Assembly (NCBI GenBank): GCA_000310025.1
Contig: FN648551.1
Span: 83,910 to 147,909, forward strand
Reading direction: 5' to 3'
DNA from: Ectocarpus siliculosus
Lineage: Eukaryota; Sar; Phaeophyceae; Ectocarpales; Ectocarpaceae
Length of the DNA stretch: 64,000 nucleotides
Shown: piece after piece, positions 10,787 through 21,593 of the stretch
How positions within the stretch are numbered: position 1 is the stretch's first letter
How the letters are laid out: every line of letters begins with the position of its first letter
The notes under the pieces: model-generated
Seen by the model: only the letters and a program-made list of their open reading frames with translations
What the model was told of the DNA's origin: nothing
Database searches by the model: none
Program-made: the position numbers and the translations under genes

Positions 10787-13355
10787 CAGGTTGGATTCCC
10801 GGGCCGCCGTGCCCATCTCGCCGTTGATGGGGCCTCCGCTCGCCGCGGTTTTCGCCGTCGCCGAGGCGTGCGCGAGCACGTCGCCTTTCAGCAAGCGTCC
10901 CCCAGGGCCTGTTCCAGGGATTGGTTCCAAGGCGAGGTCGATGGACATCTCACGGCAGAGTCGTCGGACGGCCGGGGTAGCCAAAACCTTGCCATAAACA
11001 ATTGGCGGAAGCAAGCGATCGGGGGGGGTCACGAGTGTTTCTGCTTGCCTTGGCCGCACGACGGAGGGGGCAAACACCTCTTTCGCCTGATGTAGCGAGC
11101 CACGGCGGTCAGACGCAATATGGCTTCGTTGGTAGCAACACCCACACAGATCCTAGCGACGCAGAGAGTGAGAAGTGGGACACGGCGGCGGCGAAGGCTG
11201 AGAACTCCAGCCACATTAGTCGGTGGCACTCCAGAAAAACCCACACAGCCACGCGTACAAAACCCACACCATGTCGTACACAAGCAAAAACAAGGGAGCA
11301 TTTTCCTTTGCTGTTTGCACTCTCGCGCTACCTGTCTCCTCGCCTGCGCGCTCCCCTCAAGGTCGCCAACGACTCCTCCATTTCCGAATGACGTCCCTCC
11401 GGTGCTCTCCGGGGTTACCGTTTCAGCAGGTGCCGGCGGCGCCACTGCTGGGTGTGGCGAACTCGGCACCGAAAGCTGCGGCACCCCCGTACTTTCAGCC
11501 GACGACAAGTACGGCTGCCTCGGTGTGGAACTCCCCGCGGAAGAAGCCGCTCGCTCCTCGATGTCCACTAGAACAGCGCCTGTCTGCGGGTCGGGCAGAA
11601 CAGACGTTTGGTTTCACTTAGTTTAATCCCCGAACATACGTGCGCCAGAAGACATGCGGCAGCCCAGCGAGATGCAGCGTTGCCCTCAGAGAGAACAGGA
11701 AACACCACCGCCAGGCCATTCCGCCGCGGCCTGCGGGGAGCGTGGTCCTGTTTTCGCGGAGACCGAGGATGCGGCATCACCCGGAAAGGGTTAAGCTCGG
11801 TGGTGGAAGCATCTTGCAATCTGCTGTGCCTCCCTCCTTGCATAACATCACAATCACCTGGACCATGTCGCCAACATTCCAGTGAACCTTCCGCACCACA
11901 CCATCGTATCGGCTGGTTATTTCAACGTTCGCCTGCCCGGAGCGTCGATCAGGGTGCGAAGGAATGTTCCCGCGGGATGGCAGGGGTCAGGGGCAAGAAC
12001 AGGCCTCCCGGCAGATAGATTGATTGATAGGTGCAGAGATAGCTGAGGGCTGATGTGGGGCAGGGTGCAAGGAAAGAAAAGTAGATGTTCATGCTGTGGA
12101 TGGAGGCGCTGCCTACGTTGGTTGTCCTACAACACTGCTGTATTCGCACGCCTGACGCGCTCGCACGTGTAGGCGGGTGCTCCGCCAAATGCACCACAGC
12201 TAAAACCACGTGTCGAACCTCTCTCGGTGTGCTAAATAGGGAGGGGATAACGCGTACCTTGTCGCTCTGGACCTCGCACAGCTTGTCGAACTGGCTCACG
12301 CTGTCGCCGGGAGCAACATACCATTGCAACACCTCCACTTCCAAGATTCCCTCTCCGATGTCTATAGCGGGGTGAGATGCGGGCCGCGCACCGAAGGGCG
12401 GGAGATAGGGGAGAGCGGGGTGCATGAACCAAAAAAAGCAAGGGAGGATGTTTTCGAAAGACTGGATCGCATACTGGGGAGGACGGCCTCATCAGCCATT
12501 CGTCCCGGATTTTGTCGTACGCAGAACGGCATTGGATTGAGAGGTCGTGAAGCACCGCGAGCGTCAGTGCCCCGCCTCTCCCTCTGCTGCGCTTGCCTTA
12601 GTTCTTGTGGCGAGAAGGGTTCAAACATCCCTTTCCCTCGTCGACCGTGAAGCCGATTGTGTGCACTCACGACCTGTAGACTACAGTAGTCGCTCTCTAC
12701 TTTCTAAGATTGTGGAAATATGCACACACACCCGGGATAAACCCTTCGCAGAGAGAATCGAAACCACAACCTGCAGAAGTTTGACCACTACTCCATGAAC
12801 CACCGCTACAGCATTACTTCTACATTATAGAAGGACTCAACATTTCAAACACAAGAAAAAAATAGAGCCACACGAACGACGCACCACACTCTCACCCGTC
12901 AGGCGAAAGCTCGTCAATCCATTGCTGCTGTCACCGCCGCCGTCGTCGCCGCTGCCGTCCACAACCACATCTCTCGAGATCTCGACATCGAGATCCAAAG
13001 CAGCAGCAGTCGATTTAAAGCGGGCGCCGCCTGCGGAAGATCCGGAAACGCGAGGCAGCAGCGGCGCGTCACCGCCGCTACCGCTAACAACCTCTGGAGA
13101 CAGGTTGAACTCAACTTGACCACTGCGGGTGTGGAATACTTGACGAGGTGATCCAGCGGCGGGGGCGTGTGTTGAGGTGGGCGATACTGCGGACGCTCTC
13201 GAGATCGGCAGGCCGGAGCAATAGCAGCAGGGTTCGTCCGTGTGGCCGCGGCAGTAAGAGGGCACGATCTTCGCCGAGATCCCTCTTGCCGTTGATCTGC
13301 CCAATGCTGTGGCGGTTGATGTTCCGAGGGCGGACCTCCATTTCGAGAGGATCAT
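7128..13355 (-). CDS. DBT: Branched-chain 2-oxoacid dehydrogenase E2 (dihydrolipoyl transacylase)
   Basis: E2 core of the mitochondrial complex that oxidises 2-oxoacids from Leu, Ile and Val. Exons read on the minus strand: 13355-12896, 12361-12258, 11932-11858, 11583-11332, 11077 to about 10730, a piece ending 10635, 9412-9246, 8848-8672, 8465-8392, 8113-8053 and 7331-7128. All clear junctions are GT-AG and in phase. Exon 1 gives an Arg/Ser-rich presequence. Exons 1-3 give the lipoyl domain ([16 protein letters not shown]; lipoyl Lys in EVQSDKANVEI). Exon 5 gives the E1/E3-binding domain ([27 protein letters not shown]). The last exons give the acyltransferase core ([32 protein letters not shown]) with the catalytic HRVVDG. 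The start at 13355 is the second Met; 13481 is an alternative. The join between exon 5 and VPIKG (about 10.73-10.66 kb) is unresolved, and a Gln/Arg run lies there. Confidence 0.92.
9999..10139. repeat. Tandem duplication of about 70 bp in an E2 intron
   Basis: The block ending tggcaacgacgttgtaaaac occurs twice in direct tandem, separated by a C-run of variable length. It lies inside the E2 intron between the exon ending at 10635 and the exon starting at 9412. The two copies differ by only a couple of bases plus the C-run, so the duplication is recent. Confidence 0.85.
10741..10781 (-). repeat. (CTG/CAG)n and (CCG)n trinucleotide run at the E2 linker
   Basis: About nine CTG units preceded by about five CCG units on the plus strand. 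In the minus-strand E2 frame this reads as a Gln run followed by Arg, directly after the peripheral-subunit-binding domain. That position corresponds to the flexible linker before the acyltransferase core, which is where length variation is tolerated in E2 proteins. Whether it is exonic depends on an exon 5 donor that I could not fix. Confidence 0.75.
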
Positions 13356-14722
13356 CTCTCTTCGACTGCCGTTTCTGTTTTTCAAAGCGAGAGCACACCG
13401 GGCGCGACAGAGTGCCAATTGAACAAACAGGGGGCGTCGGGGAAGTAACAGGAGCTTGGTAAGGTGGTGTAGTCCCAACACGGTGACTGCCTTGAGTCTG
13501 GGTGAGAGGACGTGTTCGTGAAATCAGCTACATACGCGCCAAGCACGCGGCGAGTCTCCCCGCGGTCCCGTTTCAAAAACCTCGAAGTCGTCATCGCACA
13601 ACTCGCACCGCCCGCAGCAGTGCCGTGAGCCGTTCAGCGTGGACGACGCTCACGACAAGCAAGAACAGCCCCTACATGCGAACTTACCCTTCCTCACGAT
13701 CCTGTTAGGTTCCTCCTGTGGCGTCTGGCTCCCTGTGAGCGAGTCATTACTTCATGTTGAATCACTACCCCAAAATCATGGAACAAGTGACGGAAAACGC
13801 GGCGTGATTACAGGGCAGTCAAATGTTCTACTGTACCGTCTCTTGCCACCTAGCATCACCAAGCGTACCGGGAGGAGGGATTGGAATCACGTGAGAAACT
13901 TGTGTTATCAGGTGGGCCCGATGTGTTCTGCTGGCACACGCCAGGTTTTGTAGCGGGTCCTAAAATAGCCACACGAAACGCGGCGGTTCTCGTCCGATCT
14001 TGTTGTCATCAGCCGCGTGTCGTGTGCGTCGACAACCCAACCCACCTTCAAAGTTCCGTCGCTCGGAGGTGCCCCGGCAACCCATAGAGATCGCAGAGTC
14101 GCGGACGCCTTCGCCTTGTTTCCCTTTCACTCTATCGCTTTCCATCAATCAACGGTGATATCTCCAAAGCAACAATTTTTCCCTCATCTTTTTGGTGAGG
14201 ATATGGGTTCACCAGACTACTGCTGTACAGCAGTGCTGTTGCTTCCTCAAAGTTGAAGGAGACAGAGAGAAAAACCAGACGACTCTAACTGACTCTATTC
14301 GGTGTACGTAGGCTTGGGAGGCGACTTGCTACTCGCTAGATTCCGTTGCTCGATTTCTAACCTTACTGTTTCCCTTCATGGAGAAAAAAAACATCTCGAG
14401 CGTGTCGAGAAAGGTCACGTGTAAGTCCTTGTCCTGCATCTGCAGAAGGGGTGCCGGGAAAATGCTGCGTACATTTATGTACAATTTTCTATACACAGAA
14501 AGCGCACGCGAGATACAAGCTGGCGCTCGTTAATGGCGTTGATTGCGTTACGGCAAAGTGTAGCTTTTGATGCTTGTGCGTCTCATTTTCTATGCATAGA
14601 CTGGTTCGGTGCAGCTGACGTGCTCTCTGCTTGTAACTTTCCGGGGGCATCTGTCGCATCAGGAAATTCATCTCGCCTAGAGAGGCGACTTCCCAAGTGG
14701 TCATTCAAGTACGGCGGCAGCC
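13356..14722. promoter_or_regulatory. Divergent intergenic region of E2 and E1-beta
   Basis: The start codons of the two BCKDH subunit genes face away from each other across this interval. No third gene is recognisable in it. Two perfect CACGTG palindromes (G-box/E-box type) occur at 13,888-13,893 and 14,416-14,421. These are candidate binding sites for bZIP or bHLH factors, which is family knowledge and not proof of function. No clear TATA box stands at a fixed distance from either start. A bidirectional promoter is inferred from the layout alone. Confidence 0.55.
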
Positions 14723-17700
14723 ATGTCGCCCAGTGTTGCAAGGTGCCCTCGATCCCTAGCAGCGGGTTCCGCCGGCCTGAGGAATGTCGTTCTCAGCGCC
14801 ACCAGCGCCAGCTCCACCGGATCGAGGATTCGAAGCGCCTCGGACAGCTTGCTACTTCGACCGCCTCGCAGCAATCGGGAGGTAAGAGGAAATAAACGAT
14901 TATGTACAGATCGAGCCCATCCCTCGGCGCAATTGCGGGCTTTCGCCCCCACGATAGTACCCTCACACGTCAAAGCGTGTTGTCCACCACTACTGTAGGA
15001 CAACGTGCGAGGGAGCGTTCTTCGAAATTGAAGCACGCCTCCGCGAGACAGTACGTCGTAAGGCCGGCAAATTTTCGTTGCTTGACGCGGAGAAAATCAC
15101 GGAGCCCCCGGTAGCAAGGAGTGTTTAGAGAGCACGAGAAAGTCGAACGAATTCAACACGGGTGTTCGGCTTCCTCTTTCCCGTCTCTGCTTCTTGATCT
15201 AACACATCCTGGTTTAGAACAGAAGACGTTAAAGAATTTCAGCTGAATAATTTGATCGGTTCACTCATGGTGGGCACCAAGAAGTTCCCCCGATCGCCCC
15301 TGTTGGCTACCACCGCCACACACACCAGCCCCGGCGGCAGCGATGGACCGCGGCAAGCAAGGGCGGCGCTCTGGCCCGGCCACGAGCGCTTCATCCACCG
15401 GGGTTTCCGAATCGAAGAGCTTCGAGCGTCGTCGATAACGACATCGATGAGGATGATGATTCGGTGGCGGCAGGGGCACATGGCACGAAAGGAGCTTCAG
15501 CTGCCGCCGGCCCCGGCTCCGGCTGCGGAACAAGGTACGCGGAAGGACCTAGCACTCGGATGAACCTGTTCACGGCCGTGAATGCTGGGCTTCGAACGGC
15601 GATGGAGACCGATGACACCGCGGTAAGGGAGGCAGCCCAACACAGGGGGCATGTCGGAAAGAATCGGGCATTTCCGCAAGAAACAGGCATGTCGGAAATA
15701 TGTAGTTAAACACACGTAGTTCTGTTTTCACAGCGTTTGCTATCCAGCCTATGGTGTTCGGCACGGCGGTGGTATATGATACGCGGCGCTGATAGAACAA
15801 TGGAGAGGCGGACAAGCAGGTTTCCAACGGACGATCGCCACACCTGGGGTTTGACCGAAAAGTAGATAGCGCGTACACAGCACCCCGTTCAATGAGTTTT
15901 TTTGTTTTCTCCGTGATGGAGTCACAATGGAGCGTTCTTTCCACAGAGGTTGCATTTTTAGTGGGAGTGATTATTCGTCTGTTGTTGGAAACCTCATGGG
16001 GGGTGGCGATCTGTCCCGTGCTACCAGATAGTGTTTGGAGAAGACGTGGCATTCGGAGGCGTGTTCCGCTGCACGGGCGGCCTCAAGGAGCAGTTCGGGC
16101 CTGACCGCGTGTTCGACAGCACCCTCTGCGAACAGGGCATCGCGGGGTTTGCGATCGGATACGCCTCAATGGGCAAGACTGCTATCGCCGAGATTCAGGT
16201 GCACCTTGATTGCCGCGCAGAGTCCAAAAGCGAAAGCTCTGTCATCTGTCGACAAGTGTTTTGTCCCCAGTGCAGTGCAAGCGCGGTTTTCCGTTGCTCG
16301 TGCTACACGCGAGGTGTACGGACGGAGGCAAACATGGAGTACTAGCGAAGCTGTTGTTCATTTTGACATTCTGGGGGGAAAACACGTTGAGCGCACGAGG
16401 CATACGTCTTCAAGCGGCGAAATTCGATCTCCGCTCTCTGTTTGTACGTTTTGTGTTTTTGCACCCGATAGCAATATTGTTTTCTTAAGCCCCTTCGGTT
16501 TTCGTTCATGGTACATATGGCGCCTGCTGCCGCATGCCATCTCCTGTCAACGCCACTGACATACAACACAAACCTTTCTTCTCCCCGCTCACGCCGCACC
16601 GCGATGGTCGACACCACAACACCACGCCTCACCCCTCTCTCCGTGCCTGTTTTGTTTCCACGCTCTCGCTGACTTTGTGCAGTTCGCAGACTACATTTTC
16701 CCGGCCTTTGATCAGGTGAGAGTTGAAAACAGCGCCGAGGAGTATGGCGTGCACATGAAACCATCGCGCCTTGCGCGATGTCGGTTGTCATTTGTTTGTT
16801 CTCTATGTCCTCGATGCGCTTCACGATCTCGACGGGCATTTCGGGGGTGGAGAGTATCCGTGCTGTGGTCTACATCAGCGCATTGAAATTGCAGTTTTTT
16901 TCTCCCACGACATGATTCCCGTCTCTCACCGCCCCCCGGCGCAAATTTGATTTGATTCTCGTCCAGATTGTAAACGAAGCTGCCAAGTTTCGGTACCGCT
17001 CGGGCGACCAGTTCAACTGCGGAGGGCTAACCATCCGTGCCCCGTGCGGCGCCGTGGGCCACGGAGGGCACTACCACTCACAATCCCCCGAGAGCTACTT
17101 CGCGCACACGCCGGGACTGAAGGTACTAGGGGCGAGCCCCATTGTTTATGGGCATCGGCACGTTTTCCCCCATGTCGTCCCCAATGTTCTAAGTCACGCT
17201 TGTGTGGATGCAGACGTGTGCGCGTGAATGGTTGCGAAGCACGATGGTCCTGCGAGGTCACTGATCGCCCCATTCAGAACTTAGTTGTGGGGATATTCCT
17301 GCTTGCGAGCAAAATTTCCCGGATATTGGCGGTGGCGATATCAAGAAAAGCCGTGGGTCTGTAGAGCCGGGGCCACAGCCATCTTTTTCCGTTTCGTCTT
17401 CGTGTGTTTGGTTCGTGGTAAATGCCTTGTTCCTGGGTGTTGTTGTGGTTAGATGGTTGTGCCCAGATTTGCTTTTCTTTGGCAATCTGATATTCTGGCT
17501 AATCGGTGTTTGCGTGGTTAGGTGGTTATGCCCAGAAACGCGACGGAAGCGAAAGGCCTGCTGCTGGCCTCGGTGAGGGAGCCGGATCCGGTGATCTTCT
17601 TCGAGCCGAAGATCCTCTACCGCACCAGCGTCGAGGACGTGCCCGACGGCGACTACGAGGTGCCACTAGGGGTGGCGGACGTGATGAGGGAGGGGACCGA

Positions 17701-19808
17701 CGTGACCTTGGTGAGAGGGGCGCAGAGGCGGGTAGAAAGAGAGGCAGCAAGATACAGCAGAGCTAGATACAAGAGGGAGGGAGATGAAGACAAAAAAACA
17801 GACAGACATGCAGATGCAATAACAGAGAGGAAAATCTACAGAGGAAGATCGCGACAGCAAGACAGGTACATGTACATCGATGCGCATATGAATAGATAGA
17901 AGCAAAGCTAGGCATAGAGTCGCGGTTGCGGGCCGGCATTTGTCGTTCTGGAGTTTGTTTCGCTTGGCGCCGAGTGGTGTTTGACGTGCCTACGGGGTTG
18001 GAAGATTCCATGATACACATTCGGCACGATGGTGGTCGTGGAAACTCGATGTCGCGAAGATTGCCGAGTCAGACGGGATTATTTCATTTCGCTTTGGAAC
18101 ACATCCAAGGAGTTGAAAGACTCTTCCACACGTTCCTAGTGAAGAAAGGAAACGCGTACTTCATGTACCACACATAAGATCAGGCTATCCAAGCTGTGGC
18201 AGTCGTCCGAAGGTCCACGTGGGCGTTCGTTGACACCAAGTGGTCCAAGAATTTCTGTTCGGAGTGCGCGGCGGATCTCATGATCTGCACTCAACCGCTA
18301 TTGCCCACATTGTTATGCTTGGAATTGGGGCAATAAAAAATGTCACTGAGCACCAACTTGTGGTTTGCTGCACGTCAGGCTGGTGTTTGTTTCGCTGTCT
18401 TTCGGTCCTTCTCTGTTCGTGTCTCTTGCTCGTGTTTCTCTCTCGTACAGCGATATGACTTTCTGCGCCGTTCTATCTGTTTGTGTGTCTGTCTGTCTGC
18501 TTCCTTGCCTGTTTCTCTCTCTCTGTCTGCGTGTCTGCCTGTCTGTCGCTCTGTCTCTCTGTCTCTCTGTCTCTCCCTCTGTCTGCCTGTGTGTGTGTGT
18601 CTGTGTGTCTGTCTGTCTATCCCTTACTTTCTCTCTCTATCTCTACCGTCTCGATGATGGCCAGGTCGGATGGGGGGCCCAGCTACGAGTGATGTCCGAA
18701 GCGTGCGACGACGCGGAGAAGGAGGGCATCAGCTGCGAGCTAATCGACCTCCGGTACGCCAATCCCGTTCTTCGTAGCCTCGACCGATCCGATCGGGAGA
18801 GAAGGCCCTCCCTCCTCCCGAAATCTCGATAGCGGGCATCACCCGGCGTGGTTCCCGCTACTACCGTAGGTTGCACTGGATGTCACACCCCCCGTACTGA
18901 TTTTCGAAGCTCGAGTACTCTGCTGCAGGAACCGTCACGATTGCGCCGGTCCAACCGTCTCGTCGAAAGCTTCCCGAAAATGTGGCATTTGATTGTGGCA
19001 TCCTCTTCAAAGCGGAGTAACCGACCTTTGAAAATTGGTCGAGCGTTTGCGATATCTTACGCAACCTACGGTGACCCCTGCGACATCGGGTATCTCTGAT
19101 GGCTGGAGACGTGTCCCCCTCTGAGGCGTTTCCTTCTCTCATTACCCCTCTCTCTCGTCCGTCCCTTTTCCCGTTCGTTTCCTCGCTCACCTACAACACA
19201 CAATACACACGAACAGCACGATTCTTCCGTGGGACTTCGACACGGTGAGCCGTTCGGTCAAGAAGACGGGGAGGCTAGTGGTATCCCACGAGGCGCCAAG
19301 GACCGGGGGCTTTGCGGCCGAAGTCGCCGCGGATATGCAGGTAGGCGCGAGCCTCTACAGCTAATCTTTTTCTCGCGAACCGCGAGGTTTTCGTGCTGTG
19401 CCGCCCTCATGTCGCATCGTACCCGTGGTCGTACGTTGCAGTATCAAACGGTATTGCAGTATCCATGCTTGAGCGCTGCTTTGACAATCTTTGTCGCTCG
19501 ACCACGCCGCGTAGAACTACAGTAGTACCCGGGTACACACGAATGACACAACCATGGGGGCGGACTACCGTTGACTTCGTGACCCGAGCAAGGATGCACA
19601 CGCTGCTCGCGTTCTACCCTCGTCTGTGTCATGGGGCCTCCACACCCACCCGCGCCCCGCGATGCAGGAGCGATGTTTTCTACACCTGGAGGCACCGGTG
19701 CAACGGGTGTGCGGGTACGATACCCCCTTCCCTCTCGTGTTCGAGAAGTTCTACGTTCCCGGCCGGTTCAAGGTTCTCGACGCTGTCCGTGACGCCGTGA
19801 ACTACTAG
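14723..19808 (+). CDS. BCKDHB: Branched-chain 2-oxoacid dehydrogenase E1-beta subunit
   Basis: Beta subunit of the thiamine-diphosphate-dependent decarboxylase (E1) that feeds the E2 core. Nine exons: 14723-14881, about 15329 (or 15341)-15622, 16028-16198, 16683-16715, 16967-17122, 17522-17710, 18665-18753, 19217-19340 and 19668-19808 (TAG). Junctions are GT-AG and the phases fit throughout. Exon 1 is an Arg/Ser/Ala-rich presumed mitochondrial presequence ([15 protein letters not shown]). Landmarks in order: [29 protein letters not shown] with the cofactor-region Glu; [76 protein letters not shown] near the C-terminus. The 33-bp fourth exon is very short. The acceptor of exon 2 is the one uncertain junction, since two in-phase AGs fit. 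The protein looks full length and intact. It is transcribed away from the E2 gene. Confidence 0.95.
18400..18645. repeat. Polypyrimidine CT/TG-rich tract in a BCKDHB intron
   Basis: A long run of CTGTCTCT, TGTGTG and CTCTCT words fills the end of the intron before the exon at 18665. It is an extended pyrimidine tract ahead of the acceptor. The Leu/Ser/Cys open frames that cross it are repeat artefacts. Confidence 0.8.
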
Positions 19809-21593
19809 AAATGTATGCGATCCATCGCCAGCGTTTTACGTACGCGATATCCGCAACGGTGACTAAGCGCCAGGTGTATTTCTTGTTGCTGGACTCTGGG
19901 AAGATCAGCGTGTAATTTCTAGGATTTAGGCGCGGCTCTTGTGCTTGGATCCCGCCCTCACGGCGACACTGGAAGCGTCGTGATATGTATGTCGTACATA
20001 ACGTATATACATTCTAGTGAGGATGGCCATCAAATGCGATGCAGCCGTCATCGAGGATACTGTGTAGCATGCCTGGGCTTGTACAACGTGCATGGGATTT
20101 CTAAGTAAACGAGGGTCGTGCAAGCATTACATTTGATTCAAAAATACGTCCGGTCTACATACTGTAAATATCAATTTCGGGCGTGGGCTAATGCAGCACC
20201 CGGTGCATCGTGAAGCAACAAAGTGTCATCGTCGTGAAATCGCGGGTTCTGTTTCCGATTGCAAGGGTCGTGCCCACATGCCAGCAAAGCAGGAGAACGT
20301 TGAGCAGCGGGAAGTGCGCGTCATGTGAAGTTTCTCTTGCATGGAACTAATTTACAAGGCACATGCAAGATTTCGTGATTTCGTGGGGCGGGAGGATGTC
20401 GCGGTACTACGAAGGAACTGCATGTTCGGCAAGTGGTGGTGTGTACGTAAAGAAGTGTCGCGATAACAATTGCCGCCCGCTGCTCAACTGCCCCATCATT
20501 CTCACGACCCTGTTTGCCATCCACCTCACCTATAGTTCCGTCTTCGGGGACGTTCGCCATACAAAGAGTTACGGATCCTGAACGTTCGCGTTGGCGAGTT
20601 GCTACCGCTGATGCCGCTCTAGCCATCATCTTCTATCGGTGAAGTACTGTGTTGCTACAGGAGGCCAAGTTTCGCGACCAAATTGGTCAGCTTGCAGAAG
20701 GCGGGCGGAACGAGGGCAGATGGAGCACTCTTGGTCCCATAAAACGGCCAGTGCAATGCGCGGTGTTTCAGCTTATCCAAAAATGACACATGTAAATAAC
20801 TGCTGGTTTGCTACGGCAAAGTGGTGAGAAACCACACGCGCTCGCCCGTGGCACCGCGGTATGCCCGTGGCACCGCGGCATTTCGCTGCGCTCTCGACCA
20901 ACCACAGTTTCACCGCACTCGGCATAGCAACAACCCTCAAGGTGCGTGAGGCTAGAGTCGTGTTTCCGTTGTAAGGGGGTCGAGATCGGTTGTCACGGGC
21001 TCGACCCGCAATATGAGGGTTACCCTCTTAGAGAGACAAGCCCACTTGTAGTGGGCTAACCCCAACATAAAGTTTCAGGATTGTTTATCTGTGTGGCTTT
21101 TGGCGCCTTCACACACGCAAAAACACACACACTGCGGCTCAAACCAAACCGGCAGCAGCATACACACTGCACGGCTGGAAAATGTGTCGTACCCCAGACG
21201 TCACGACTGAGCCTCCCGATGAGTATGTGTGTCGCGGAGGTTGTGGCGGATGGCTTCACGAACATGATTCGGTAAAATTGTGTGCTACCAGGAGGCGAAC
21301 CCTTCTAACGACGAGCTAGCGACAACGACGACGCCGACGATTGCACTGGGCTACCACTTCACCACACATGCATATACAGTCACACATGCATAAACGTACG
21401 GCATCCTGGTGTCCTTGTTTCTCGTTGCTCCCGATTTTACCCCAAATAAAAAGGTTACCCCACTGTATAGAGGACCCCGATATAAGAGGGGGTTGCGATA
21501 TACGAGGGTCGAAGGCCCTTGTCACACTGTACATACATGTCAACAGACAGAAAAGCAGCGAGATTTTTCGGCTACCTCAAACATTTGAGGCGT
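19809..21593. other. Convergent intergenic region
   Basis: It lies between the stop of E1-beta (plus) and the stop of the amidase (minus), so it should hold both 3' untranslated regions. No coding domain is visible. A 21-bp unit (gcccgtggcaccgcggyat) is duplicated in tandem near 20,846-20,887. Confidence 0.5.

Noticed and set aside
18340-18832. Cys/Leu/Ser/Val-rich plus-strand open frames
   Set aside because: They read through the pyrimidine tract of a BCKDHB intron; only the 18665-18753 exon inside is real.
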